Shown here piece after piece: positions 7,099 to 14,464 of a stretch of DNA of 14,464 bases. The position numbers and the translations under genes are program-made. The notes beneath the pieces were generated by a model. It was not told the origin of the DNA. It made no database searches and saw nothing but the letters and a program-made list of their open reading frames with translations. This DNA is from Thiotrichaceae bacterium UBA7359 (GTDB lineage Bacteria; Pseudomonadota; Gammaproteobacteria; Eutrophobiales; Eutrophobiaceae): the NCBI GenBank assembly GCA_905182825.1, contig CAJJDJ010000124.1:1-14464 (forward strand), given 5' to 3'. Every line of letters starts with the position of its first letter. Position 1 is the stretch's first letter.

Positions 7099-7139
7099 AG
7101 CTCCACTCCCCTTTTAATTAAATGTGATAAAACTTATAT

Positions 7140-7145
7140 ACTATA
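7140..7145 (-). promoter_or_regulatory. Possible -10 box for the small lipoprotein gene
   Basis: The minus strand reads TATAGT, five of six bases of the sigma-70 -10 consensus. It would give a leader of about 35 bases containing the strong ribosome binding site. The -35 region is poor. An A9-T5 tract just upstream (about 7174-7187) could act as an UP-like or bent element. No equally clear promoter is seen for the divergent dehydrogenase gene. Confidence 0.3.
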
Positions 7146-7340
7146 GTGTTCGTGAGATAAAATAAAATTCTGTAAAAATTTTTTTTTCGTCAAAAGTTAA
7201 TCATGGGATTTTATAATAGAACCCTGATAGGTACACGAATTAATAGAATATGTTCGCATGTCGAATAAATTGTAGATATTGGGCTCTAAATAAAAAAACA
7301 ATAATGGAGTATTTATACAGTTTTTGAAGAGGAGAGATTT

Positions 7341-8207
7341 ATGAAGACTGGAATTGTTGGTCTGGGTGCAATGGGTAGCAATATGGCAAGAAATCTTGCT
7401 AAGGCAGGTCATTTAGTAACAGTTTTTAATCGTACATTATCGACAGCCAAATCTATGGCAAAAGAATGCGGCTGTTCAATTTCGAAATCTCTTCCCAGTT
7501 TAGCAAAACAATGTGAAATCATTATTATATGCGTTTCATGCGATAGAAACGTGATAGAAATTGTTGACACAATTAAAACTAGTATTGATGCGAATACTAT
7601 TGTTGTCGATACCTCTACAGTGAGTTCTGATACAGCGAAACAGGCCGCGTCAATATTGAAGGAATATGATTCATATTTTCTTGATTGTCCTGTTTCGGGT
7701 GGTGTTGAAGGTGCAAAAAATGGCTCATTGGCAATGATGGTTGGGGGCGATGAGATTATTTTAGGGATGGCACGCAATACACTTGAATCCATAGCAAGTA
7801 AAATTATTTACATTGGTTCTACCGGATCAGGTCAAGCTACTAAGGCCGTAAATCAAATTATGGCTGCGGGGATTAATCAAGCGGTCACCGAAGCGCTGGC
7901 ATTTGGACAAGCAATGGGTTTGCCCATGGATAAAGTAATAGATGTAATATCTACGGGAGCAGCTGGCTGCTGGTTTTTAGAGCATCGTGGCAAAACTATG
8001 CTAGCTGGAAATTATGAACCCGGTTTTAAATTGGCTTTGCATCACAAAGATCTTTTGATTTGTCAGTCTATGACTAATTCGATCAGTGATAATGACCTAC
8101 CTATCATTGAGATGACCCTATTACATTACCGACGTTTGATAGATGAAGGATTTGGTGACGAAGACATTTCAACGTTATTTCGACTGAAACAGGAAAAGTT
8201 AAGTTAG
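7341..8207 (+). CDS. NAD(P)-dependent beta-hydroxyacid dehydrogenase (HIBADH family)
   Basis: A 288-residue oxidoreductase of the 3-hydroxyisobutyrate / tartronate semialdehyde / glyoxylate-succinic semialdehyde reductase family. It shows an N-terminal Rossmann motif GLGAMG (7-12), the substrate-binding signature DCPVSGGVEGAKNG (115-128), and the catalytic region GSGQATKAVNQ with Lys168 and Asn171, then HHKDL with Lys236. Asn30-Arg31-Thr32 after the second strand is the pattern linked to NADPH preference in the glyoxylate/succinic semialdehyde reductase branch. The true substrate cannot be read from sequence. The ATG has AGAGGAG about seven bases upstream. It stands alone: the next gene is 228 bases away, past a candidate terminator. 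Confidence 0.9.
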   Translation: MKTGIVGLGAMGSNMARNLAKAGHLVTVFNRTLSTAKSMAKECGCSISKSLPSLAKQCEIIIICVSCDRNVIEIVDTIKTSIDANTIVVDTSTVSSDTAKQAASILKEYDSYFLDCPVSGGVEGAKNGSLAMMVGGDEIILGMARNTLESIASKIIYIGSTGSGQATKAVNQIMAAGINQAVTEALAFGQAMGLPMDKVIDVISTGAAGCWFLEHRGKTMLAGNYEPGFKLALHHKDLLICQSMTNSISDNDLPIIEMTLLHYRRLIDEGFGDEDISTLFRLKQEKLS

Positions 8208-8285
8208 TTTTGTCTGTAATCTTAAACTTAAGGAACTGTACTTTCACTTTGCAGTCTACTCATAAGAATTGACGGTGTGTTATTT

Positions 8286-8294
8286 TTATGCACA
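8286..8294 (+). promoter_or_regulatory. Single DnaA-box-like sequence
   Basis: TTATGCACA fits the DnaA box consensus TTATNCACA exactly. Only one exact match was seen, and about half a match is expected by chance in this length, so it has little weight without neighbours. It lies in the gap before the ABC operon. Confidence 0.2.
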
Positions 8295-8298
8295 ATGT

Positions 8299-8332
8299 AG
8301 CACCGTACACACACTGTGTGTGCTAAATTTTT
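8299..8332 (+). terminator. Possible Rho-independent terminator after the dehydrogenase gene
   Basis: AGCA (8299-8302) pairs with TGCT (8321-8324), and inside it CACAC pairs with GTGTG, leaving a five-base bulge on the left arm. A T5 run follows at 8328-8332. The hairpin is imperfect, but its position between two separate plus-strand units fits. The rest of the 228-base gap holds the DnaA-like box and the candidate promoter described separately. Confidence 0.4.
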
Positions 8333-8372
8333 GTTAAAAGTGAATCATATAAGTCGTTTGTAAGTTGAATAT

Positions 8373-8402
8373 TTGACTGTAAAATTCATATGTAAAAATA
8401 AT
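8373..8402 (+). promoter_or_regulatory. Candidate sigma-70 promoter of the ABC operon
   Basis: TTGACT (8373-8378) and AATAAT (8397-8402) each match five of six consensus bases and are 18 bases apart. Transcription would begin near 8409, leaving a leader of about 27 bases before the ATPase ATG at 8436. This is the best-matching promoter seen in the window. Confidence 0.5.
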
Positions 8403-8435
8403 AGACGTAATTAGAAGGTGCCTAAGTAAATAATC

Positions 8436-9191
8436 ATGCCTGTAACGATAAAAGTAAAATCGTTGAATAAATCATTCGGCCCAATAAATGCGGTGCGAGG
8501 AATCTCGTTTGAAGTAAATCATGGTGAGGTTTTAGGTTTTCTTGGCCCCAATGGTGCCGGCAAATCTACTACAATGAAAATGATTACCGGGTTTCTTGAG
8601 CCTACTAGCGGCACAGTTGAAGTAAATGGCTTTGATGTGTTGGATAACCCGATAGAGGTAAAGCGTTCTGTAGGCTATTTACCCGAAGGAGCTCCAGCTT
8701 ATGGAGAGATGACTGTCAAAAGTTTTCTTAATTTTATAGCAGATGTTCGTCAATTAACTGGTAGTTATCGGCAAAAACGCATAGATGAAGTCGTCGATAT
8801 TATCAATATAAAGCATGTTATCGATCAAAGTATAGAAACACTATCAAAAGGCTTTAAACGCCGTGTCGGAATTGCGCAAGCTATTCTCCATGACCCTAGT
8901 GTATTAATCCTTGATGAACCTACGGATGGTCTTGATCCAAATCAGAAACATGAAGTTCGAAATCTGATTACAGAAATGTCAGAGGATAAAGCTATCGTGA
9001 TTTCCACACACATTCTTGAAGAAGTTGATGCCGTCTGCTCGCGGGCAATTATTATTTCTTCCGGCGTGCTAATGTTTGATGGCACACCCACAGAATTAAT
9101 CGCAAAATCGGTTCGTAATGATATTGATCACGCTTTTCGTATTATTACAACAACCCCCGCAAATGAAAAGCGGGAGACATCAGCACCATGA
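8436..9191 (+). CDS. ABC transporter ATPase subunit (GldA-like)
   Basis: A 251-residue nucleotide-binding subunit. It has Walker A GPNGAGKST (37-45), YLPEGAPAYGEMTV at the Q-loop position (81-94, with Glu where Gln is common), signature LSKGFKRR (136-143), Walker B VLILDEPT (156-163), D-loop GLDPNQ (165-170) and His192 in the H-loop. This variant set (LPE.xPLY-like, LSKGFKQR-like) is typical of ATPases paired with ABC-2 permeases and GldG-type proteins. It would power the permease encoded next, with which it overlaps by four bases (ATGA), suggesting translational coupling. The ribosome binding site is weak (AAGGTG at 15 bases). An in-frame TAA just upstream confirms this ATG. The substrate is unknown. 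Confidence 0.93.
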   Translation: MPVTIKVKSLNKSFGPINAVRGISFEVNHGEVLGFLGPNGAGKSTTMKMITGFLEPTSGTVEVNGFDVLDNPIEVKRSVGYLPEGAPAYGEMTVKSFLNFIADVRQLTGSYRQKRIDEVVDIINIKHVIDQSIETLSKGFKRRVGIAQAILHDPSVLILDEPTDGLDPNQKHEVRNLITEMSEDKAIVISTHILEEVDAVCSRAIIISSGVLMFDGTPTELIAKSVRNDIDHAFRIITTTPANEKRETSAP

Positions 9192-9922
9192 GCCCATTAT
9201 ATGCTATTTATAAGCGTGAATTCACCAGCTACTTTGTGACGCCTGTCGCCTATGTCTTTATAGTGATATTTTTATTTCTAACAGGTGTTTTTGCTTTTTA
9301 TATAGGTGCTTTTTTTGAAACAAATCAGGCTGACTTAGAACCTTTTTTTCGATTTCATCCGTGGCTTTATTTATTTTTAATACCCGCCATATCTATGCGT
9401 CTTTGGTCCGATGAGCGTAAAAGTGGCACAATTGAACTATTGATGACTCTACCGGTATCGATCACTGATGCTGTCATTGGTAAATATATGGCAGCTTGGA
9501 GCTTTACTGCTGTTGCGCTAGCGTTAACTTTCCCAATGTGGATTACCGTTAATTATCTTGGTAGCCCTGACAATACCGTTATTCTCGCAAGTTACATTGG
9601 CAGCCTAATTATGGCGGGAGGCTTTCTTGCTATTGGTTCATGCATCTCAGCATTTACGAAGAGTCAAGTAATCGCATTCGTTGTCAGTGTTGTGATTTGT
9701 TTCATGTTCATACTCAGTGGATTTCCGATGGTGTTGGACATATTTCAGAGTTGGGCGCCACAAGCAGTATTAGATGCGATTGCATCATTTAGTTTTTTAA
9801 CTCACTTCACATCCATTAAGAAAGGTGTTATCGACATTCGTGATGTAATTTATTTTAGCGCATTAATCATATTTTGGTTATATGTTAACGTCGTCGTTAT
9901 TGAAGCAAAGAAGGCAAGCTAG
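9188..9922 (+). CDS. ABC-2 type permease (GldF-like)
   Basis: A 244-residue inner-membrane protein with about six predicted membrane segments (near 17-40, 57-72, 100-125, 132-156, 163-186 and 217-238). The cytoplasmic loop after the second segment carries MRLWSDERKSGTIELLMTLPV (from about residue 70), the conserved coupling motif of this ABC-2 subfamily. It starts inside the end of the ATPase gene and ends two bases before the GldG-like gene. With those genes it presumably forms the membrane channel or mechanical transducer of the complex. GldF is known from Flavobacterium gliding, but homologous modules occur in non-gliding Proteobacteria, so gliding is not implied here. Confidence 0.92.
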   Translation: MSPLYAIYKREFTSYFVTPVAYVFIVIFLFLTGVFAFYIGAFFETNQADLEPFFRFHPWLYLFLIPAISMRLWSDERKSGTIELLMTLPVSITDAVIGKYMAAWSFTAVALALTFPMWITVNYLGSPDNTVILASYIGSLIMAGGFLAIGSCISAFTKSQVIAFVVSVVICFMFILSGFPMVLDIFQSWAPQAVLDAIASFSFLTHFTSIKKGVIDIRDVIYFSALIIFWLYVNVVVIEAKKAS

Positions 9923-9924
9923 TC

Positions 9925-11814
9925 ATGAAGGTCTCAGTAAAAAGTAAGTTCGTTTCAGGCACAGGCTTGATATTGGCAACCTGTTTATTCGTTGCTACAA
10001 TTATATTAGCAAATACCGCGCTGACTACATTGCGTATTGATTTGACAGAAAATAAGTTATTTACTCTCTCGGCAGGCACAAAAAACATACTCAAGAATCT
10101 GGAAGAACCCGTTCAGCTTGATTTTTATTTTTCACAAAAGGCTATGAGTGATTTTCCGTTATTAGTAAATTATGGTGCTCGTGTAAGAGATATGCTGGAA
10201 GAGTTTGCCACACATGCGAATGATAAGTTAATTCTTAACATTATCGAACCAGACACTTTCTCTGAAGCTGAAGACCAGGCCGTAGCGAGTGGATTACGTA
10301 CTGTCTCTGCTAACTCTGCCGGTGATAGAGCCTATTTTGGTATTGTCGGGACCAATTCGACTGATGATGAAAAGGTTATCCCTTTTTTCCAAACTAATCG
10401 AGAGTCTGCTCTTGAGTATGATATAACCAAGATGATTTTTGATTTAGCTTTCCCAGAGAAGCGCAAGGTAGGCCTAGTATCACAATTACCCATAATGGCA
10501 ACCACCGGTGACCCGGACGGACGCGATTGGACCATCATCAGTGCATTACAAGATTCTTTTGAGGTTCACAATCTGACTCAAAACCCAGACACACTCGTTG
10601 AGAGCATTGATGTAGATAACATTGATGTGTTAATGCTGGTTCACCCTAAAAAACTTGACAACGATATCCTTTACGCAATTGATCAATATCTGTTGCGCGG
10701 AGGAAAAGCGATAATTTTTATAGACCCTCTTGCTGAACTTGATCGAACACGTCCTAATCCGAGCAATCCAAACGTAGTGCCAAATCTCCACTCATATTTA
10801 CCAGAGTTACTTGGGCTTTGGGGTTTGGAAATGAGCAAAGATAAAATCGTTGGTGATATCAATGCAGCAATGCGTGTGCAATCAGATGATGCACGAAGCC
10901 CTCAAGGTGTAGATTACCTCCCATGGTTAAGAATGACAGAAAGTAATTTTAATCCCGACGATTTTTCTACTAGTGAATTGAACCTGATACACATGGGGAC
11001 CGTGGGTTCTCTAGAATCTGTAGCTGATAAAGGATTAATCATTACCCCATTGATAGAAACATCTGAACAATCAACAAAACTTGAACGTGACCTAATCCTG
11101 TTCCAACGTGATCCTAATGTCATCATGAGTAACTTTAAATCAGAAAACAGGAAAATGCTTATAGCTGCAAGAATTAATGGGAAGGCAAAAAGTTACTTTC
11201 CAGATGGAAAACCTGCAAAAGATGCGGAAGCAGAAAAAATTGTAGACTCCAAATTTGTTAATGAAGGCGAGCTAAATCTTATTCTAATAGCTGACACAGA
11301 TATAATGGCAGACCATTTCTGGATTAGATCACAAGAAATGTTTGGCGTCGCCGTACCTCAACCTATCGCCAATAATGGCGATTTCATCATGAATAGTATT
11401 GAAAATCTTTCAGGTAATTCTGACCTAATCAGTCTACGAGGCCGTGAAAAATATTCCCGTTCATTCGAAATGGTAGACCAAATTCGTAGGGAAGCTGAAG
11501 CTAAATTTCGTGAACGTGAAACCGAGTTACAAACAAGCCTGGAAGAAACAGAAAAGAAAATACGTCAGTTGCAGCAAGATCAAGGTGGTGAAAAATCTTA
11601 TTTATTGAACAATGAACTATCAGCAGAGATTGAAACATTTAGAAGTGAACGACTAGCAACTAGAAAAGAACTACGTGGTGTTCAACATGAACTTAAAAAG
11701 AATATTGAAAAGTTAGGTGCGCAATTGCGCTTTATAAATATCGGGTTAATTCCATTATTGATAACACTGATGGCCTTATTCATCGGAATATATCGAACAA
11801 ACAAAAGAACGTAA
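9925..11814 (+). CDS. GldG-like ABC auxiliary protein
   Basis: A 629-residue envelope protein with an N-terminal membrane anchor (about 12-34), a large periplasmic part and a C-terminal membrane helix (about 602-623). The opening LRIDLTENKLFTLSAGTKNIL and the later phrases YDITKMI, IDQYLLRGGKAIIFIDP and LILIADTDIMADHFW are typical of the GldG / ABC-transporter auxiliary family. Between about 525 and 598 a long charged stretch rich in Glu, Arg, Lys and Gln should form a coiled coil just before the last helix. Two bases separate it from the permease gene. It probably binds the permease and an envelope partner; the cargo is unknown. Confidence 0.9.
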   Translation: MKVSVKSKFVSGTGLILATCLFVATIILANTALTTLRIDLTENKLFTLSAGTKNILKNLEEPVQLDFYFSQKAMSDFPLLVNYGARVRDMLEEFATHANDKLILNIIEPDTFSEAEDQAVASGLRTVSANSAGDRAYFGIVGTNSTDDEKVIPFFQTNRESALEYDITKMIFDLAFPEKRKVGLVSQLPIMATTGDPDGRDWTIISALQDSFEVHNLTQNPDTLVESIDVDNIDVLMLVHPKKLDNDILYAIDQYLLRGGKAIIFIDPLAELDRTRPNPSNPNVVPNLHSYLPELLGLWGLEMSKDKIVGDINAAMRVQSDDARSPQGVDYLPWLRMTESNFNPDDFSTSELNLIHMGTVGSLESVADKGLIITPLIETSEQSTKLERDLILFQRDPNVIMSNFKSENRKMLIAARINGKAKSYFPDGKPAKDAEAEKIVDSKFVNEGELNLILIADTDIMADHFWIRSQEMFGVAVPQPIANNGDFIMNSIENLSGNSDLISLRGREKYSRSFEMVDQIRREAEAKFRERETELQTSLEETEKKIRQLQQDQGGEKSYLLNNELSAEIETFRSERLATRKELRGVQHELKKNIEKLGAQLRFINIGLIPLLITLMALFIGIYRTNKRT

Positions 11815-11827
11815 ATAAACAATATCT

Positions 11828-12901
11828 ATGTTTAAAAATAAACTCATTATACTCACGCTCATCACTGTCGCAGTGATAATTGCTGCATCAGTATTCGTAA
11901 AACTTCGCGCACCTCAATCTGAAAAAGAAAGAGCCGCTTTCTTTCCAGGCCTATCTTCTGAAATAGAAGCAATAAACCACATATCAATTGAAGGCTATGC
12001 TGGCGCAGTCAATCTCTCACGTATGAATGACTCATGGGTTATTGATGAATTTGATGGCTATCCTGCATTGCCAGATAAAGTAAAGAGCACTGTGCTTGGC
12101 GCAGCTGATTTGAAGATTAATGCGCCGAAAACAAGACTGTCGAGACTTTATAACCGTCTTGGTGTTGAAGGGCCCGAGGTCGAAGATTCAACATCTTTAT
12201 TGCTGTCATTTAAAGATGCCGAAAGGAATAGTATTGTTGAAATGATTGTAGGAAAGCTACGTCTAAGTAGTGCGTCACAAAGTACCCCTGGTTTATATAT
12301 TCGCAAACCTAACGACAAACAATCTTATTTGGTCGATGGTGTCGTTGACATCACATCTTCCAAGACTGACTGGATAGAGCGCTCTCTATTCGACATACCA
12401 ACTGAAGCAATTCGGGCTGTTCGTATTGAACATGCAGATGGCGATACCTATACTTTGTTTAAAAACGAGAAAGGACAAGAACGATTTAGTCTGGAAAATC
12501 TTCCATCTGACAAAAAACTAGCTTCTGAACTTATTATATCTCGCTATGGAAGTATCTTACAGGACATTCAGATTAATGGTGCTCGGTCGAAAGAGACGCT
12601 AAAGAAACAGGATAACAGTGTGAATGTCTTAATCCATACTTTTGAAGGTACGGTAATCGAGCTTGTTGCCTTTGAGCATGACGATACACCCTACGGTTCG
12701 TTTGAATTCAGATTTGATGAAAGCCTGCTTACGAATGATGAAGAGCAAGAAAAAATTGACGGTATAAAAACCTTTGTTTCGAATATGAACGCTCAAACCT
12801 TGAATTGGTGGTACGAGATTCCTCCTTTTAAATATGATGTAATCAAAAAACGCTCCGATAGCATCATGCGTAACGTCAATACTTCTACAAAATCAGAGTA
12901 G
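11828..12901 (+). CDS. DUF4340 domain-containing membrane-anchored protein
   Basis: A 357-residue protein with one N-terminal membrane helix (about 6-24) and a periplasmic remainder. Repeating segments of the type 'xxIxIxxxxGxVxLxRxxDSWVIDEFDGYPA' followed by VGKLRLSSASQSTPGLYIRKP and WIERSLFDIP are those of DUF4340 proteins, which accompany GldG-like ABC modules in many Proteobacteria. It starts 13 bases after the GldG-like gene and is the last gene of the operon. The biochemical role is unknown; a periplasmic partner of the ABC complex is an inference from its constant neighbourhood. The ribosome binding site is weak and A-rich. Confidence 0.88.
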   Translation: MFKNKLIILTLITVAVIIAASVFVKLRAPQSEKERAAFFPGLSSEIEAINHISIEGYAGAVNLSRMNDSWVIDEFDGYPALPDKVKSTVLGAADLKINAPKTRLSRLYNRLGVEGPEVEDSTSLLLSFKDAERNSIVEMIVGKLRLSSASQSTPGLYIRKPNDKQSYLVDGVVDITSSKTDWIERSLFDIPTEAIRAVRIEHADGDTYTLFKNEKGQERFSLENLPSDKKLASELIISRYGSILQDIQINGARSKETLKKQDNSVNVLIHTFEGTVIELVAFEHDDTPYGSFEFRFDESLLTNDEEQEKIDGIKTFVSNMNAQTLNWWYEIPPFKYDVIKKRSDSIMRNVNTSTKSE

Positions 12902-12968
12902 CTCAGAAAACCTGACAGGATATTTAATATATTCCTCTAACCTATATCTCAGTGGCCTACTATAGAAC

Positions 12969-13014
12969 GGCTACAATAATAGCCAGTACAACATCACAAT
13001 TATGATGTGTTGGC
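12969..13014 (+). repeat. Two overlapping, mutually exclusive hairpins
   Basis: Hairpin one pairs GGCTA (12969-12973) with TAGCC (12980-12984) over a six-base loop. Hairpin two pairs ACATCA (12991-12996) with TGATGT (13003-13008), extended by AC/GT and by GCCA (12982-12985) with TGGC (13011-13014). They share the bases GCC at 12982-12984, so both cannot form fully at once. No T-run follows either. Confidence 0.4.
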
Positions 13015-13188
13015 ATTCAAACTAATCTTATTGCAATATGCTTTCTCGCTCTCAGACTATCGCTGCATATCGAATTCATGTCCTATTTATTTTTGGTATC
13101 CTTAATGAGTTTATCACTATTAAGACCTTCTATTCATTGAGTTCTGCTTGGGTAAAATCACTCCATACACATCATCGGTAACACAGGC

Positions 13189-13194
13189 TATAAT
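13189..13194 (+). promoter_or_regulatory. Possible -10 box for glyQS
   Basis: TATAAT is a perfect -10 hexamer 26 bases before the glyQ ATG. The -35 match (TACACA region) is weak. The implied leader is only about 20 bases long and carries no clear Shine-Dalgarno. Confidence 0.4.
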
Positions 13195-13220
13195 CTTGGC
13201 TTCTAAAATGGTTAAAATTA

Positions 13221-14138
13221 ATGGCACAAGATAATAAAAAAATTAAAGATTCCGGAACGCCATTGAGCTTCCAACAACTGATCTTTGAATTACAGCAATA
13301 CTGGTCTGACCTTGGTTGCGTAATAATGCAGCCCTATGACATGGAAATGGGCGCAGGAACCTTCCATCCGTCCACTTTTCTCCGTGCTATTGGTCCTGAA
13401 CCTTGGTGCGCGGCCTATGTTCAACCTTCTCGACGACCTACCGATGGGCGCTATGGTGAAAACCCGAATCGTCTACAGCATTATTATCAATTCCAGGTCT
13501 TACTCAAACCTTCGCCTGATGATATTCAACAGTTTTATTTGAATTCACTCACGGCAATCGGTATTGACTCAGCAGTGCATGACATTCGTTTTGTCGAGGA
13601 TAACTGGGAATCGCCAACACTCGGAGCATGGGGTCTTGGCTGGGAGGTCTGGTTAGATGGTATGGAAATCAGCCAATTCACCTATTTCCAGCAGGTCGGT
13701 GGTCTAGATTGCAAACCAGTAACTGGTGAAATGACATATGGTCTCGAACGTATCGCGATGTGTTTACAAGATTGTGACAATGTCTTTGACCTTATCTGGG
13801 CAGAAAATAACCAACATAAAGTGACTTATGGTGATATTTATCATCAAAATGAAGTAGAAATGTCACGTTATAATTTTGAACAAGCCAATACCACGGCATT
13901 ATTTAACTGGTTTGATAACTATGAACAGGAATCTCAAGATCTCATTGAAGCAAGCCTGCCAATACCAGCATACGAGATGACCATGAAGGCATCACACGCG
14001 TTTAACATACTCGATGCTCGAAGCGCTATTTCGGTCACCGAAAGACAGCGCTATATTTTACGAGTCAGAACACTCGCACGTGCTGTTGCACAAGCCTACT
14101 ATGAAAGCCGCGAATCATTAGGCTTTCCATTATTGTAA
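13221..14138 (+). CDS. glyQ: Glycyl-tRNA synthetase alpha subunit
   Basis: The catalytic subunit of the bacterial tetrameric (alpha2beta2) glycyl-tRNA synthetase, which activates glycine and charges tRNA-Gly in the cytoplasm. At 305 residues it is full length (E. coli 303). It shows the class II core phrases FQQLIFELQQYWSDLGCVI (17-35), MGAGTFHPSTFLRAIGPEPW (43-62), QPSRRPTDGRYGENPNRLQH (68-87) and MTYGLERIAMCLQ. The end, ARAVAQAYYESRESLGFPLL, is also typical. The start follows a weak Shine-Dalgarno; an out-of-frame ATG at 13208 is ignored. glyS follows after 18 bases. Confidence 0.98.
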   Translation: MAQDNKKIKDSGTPLSFQQLIFELQQYWSDLGCVIMQPYDMEMGAGTFHPSTFLRAIGPEPWCAAYVQPSRRPTDGRYGENPNRLQHYYQFQVLLKPSPDDIQQFYLNSLTAIGIDSAVHDIRFVEDNWESPTLGAWGLGWEVWLDGMEISQFTYFQQVGGLDCKPVTGEMTYGLERIAMCLQDCDNVFDLIWAENNQHKVTYGDIYHQNEVEMSRYNFEQANTTALFNWFDNYEQESQDLIEASLPIPAYEMTMKASHAFNILDARSAISVTERQRYILRVRTLARAVAQAYYESRESLGFPLL

Positions 14139-14145
14139 CAATAAT
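14129..14145 (+). repeat. AT-only palindrome centred on the glyQ stop codon
   Basis: ATTATTG (14129-14135) and CAATAAT (14139-14145) are exact reverse complements, with the glyQ stop TAA as the three-base loop. The stem is nearly all A-T and weak, so chance is likely, but it lies in the glyQ-glyS junction where translation of the two subunits must be balanced. Confidence 0.4.
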
Positions 14146-14156
14146 ACAAATAAATA

Positions 14157-14464
14157 ATGAATAAGAAACAAGATTTATTAATCGAGATTGGGACTGAAGA
14201 ATTACCTCCGAAGTCTCTAAAACGACTCGCGCCTGCTTTTCATCGGGAGATATGCAACTCACTTAAAGAAAATGGCTTAGCGTTTTCTGAAGCAAGTTGG
14301 CTTGCAACACCACGAAGACTCGCCCTAATAATCAATCAATTAGATATAAACCAGGCGGATAAGCAACAACAACGTCGTGGTCCGGCTGTTAGTGCCGCCT
14401 TTGATGATGATGGAAAACCGACTCGCGCAACGGAAGGGTTTGCAAAATCATGTGGTGTTGCGGT
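14157..14464 (+). CDS. glyS: Glycyl-tRNA synthetase beta subunit, 5' part, runs off the right edge
   Basis: The first 102 codons of GlyS, the large subunit that binds tRNA and partners GlyQ; the family is close to 690 residues, so most of the gene lies beyond the window. The N-terminus reads KKQDLLIEIGTEELPPKSL and, further on, ASWLATPRRLALII and RRGPAVSAAFDDDGKPTRA, all standard GlyS sequence. The ATG lies 18 bases after the glyQ stop, so the two form an operon. The leader is A-rich with no Shine-Dalgarno. Confidence 0.97.
   Translation, partial: MNKKQDLLIEIGTEELPPKSLKRLAPAFHREICNSLKENGLAFSEASWLATPRRLALIINQLDINQADKQQQRRGPAVSAAFDDDGKPTRATEGFAKSCGVA

Larger units (their letters stand above)
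12902..13220. other. 319-base gap before glyQ
   Basis: No confident gene lies here. It holds two overlapping hairpins (12969-13014), an open frame of 47 codons at 13038-13181 without a ribosome binding site, and the candidate glyQ -10 box. No T-rich terminator for the ABC operon was found. No T-box-like element is present. Confidence 0.5.

Noticed and set aside
7409..7792. Minus-strand open frame of 127 codons inside the dehydrogenase gene
   Set aside because: It is antisense to a conserved Rossmann-fold gene and is best explained as a shadow of its codon pattern.
8286..8294. Exact DnaA box as evidence of an origin
   Set aside because: A single exact match plus one near match (6653) is about what chance gives in 14 kb; there is no cluster, no AT-rich unwinding repeat and no dnaA beside it.
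11514..11523. ACGTGAAACC, resembling half of a parS site
   Set aside because: Only the right half matches (9 of 10 bases); the left half does not, and it lies inside codons for a charged coiled coil of the GldG-like gene. No complete parS was seen in the window.
13038..13181. ATG-started frame of 47 codons upstream of glyQ
   Set aside because: It has no Shine-Dalgarno, ends at the candidate glyQ promoter, and resembles no known leader peptide (no glycine run). It is probably a chance frame.

Overview
This is an AT-rich (roughly 38-40% G+C by eye), gene-dense chromosomal segment of a gammaproteobacterium. The assignment rests on the conserved order mnmG-rsmG-parA-parB-atpI, two-subunit glycyl-tRNA synthetase genes (glyQ, glyS), and the sequences of RsmG, SpeE and the YrdA-type gamma-carbonic anhydrase. 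The genus cannot be fixed from the sequence. I see no IS element, phage gene, CRISPR array, tRNA or rRNA.

Left half (1-7098, all on the minus strand). In transcription order these are a small lipoprotein of unknown function, a possible 32-residue ORF, a gamma-carbonic-anhydrase-family protein, a possible 49-residue ORF, spermidine synthase (speE), and then the origin-linked block mnmG, rsmG, parA, parB and the start of atpI, which opens the ATP synthase operon and runs off the left edge. mnmG and rsmG act on tRNA and 16S rRNA, parA and parB on chromosome segregation, and atpI on F1Fo assembly.

Right half (7341-14464, all on the plus strand). First comes a monocistronic beta-hydroxyacid dehydrogenase. 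A tight four-gene operon follows: ABC ATPase, ABC-2 permease, GldG-like auxiliary protein and DUF4340 protein. The joins are a 4-base overlap, a 2-base gap and a 13-base gap, so the products probably form one envelope ABC complex. After a 319-base gap come glyQ and the 5' end of glyS.

Orientation switches once, between 7098 and 7341. With origin-linked genes on the left and glyQS on the right, the window could sit near the replication origin, but there is no dnaA and no cluster of DnaA boxes.

Most of the window is ordinary housekeeping DNA, and I found no clearly new system. The points most worth a second look are: an Asp-to-Asn change in the active-site loop of spermidine synthase; a 32-codon ORF with a very strong Shine-Dalgarno sequence between the lipoprotein and the carbonic anhydrase; a perfect 12-bp inverted repeat in the same gap; competing hairpins upstream of glyQ; and recurrent TTG starts backed by good ribosome binding sites.
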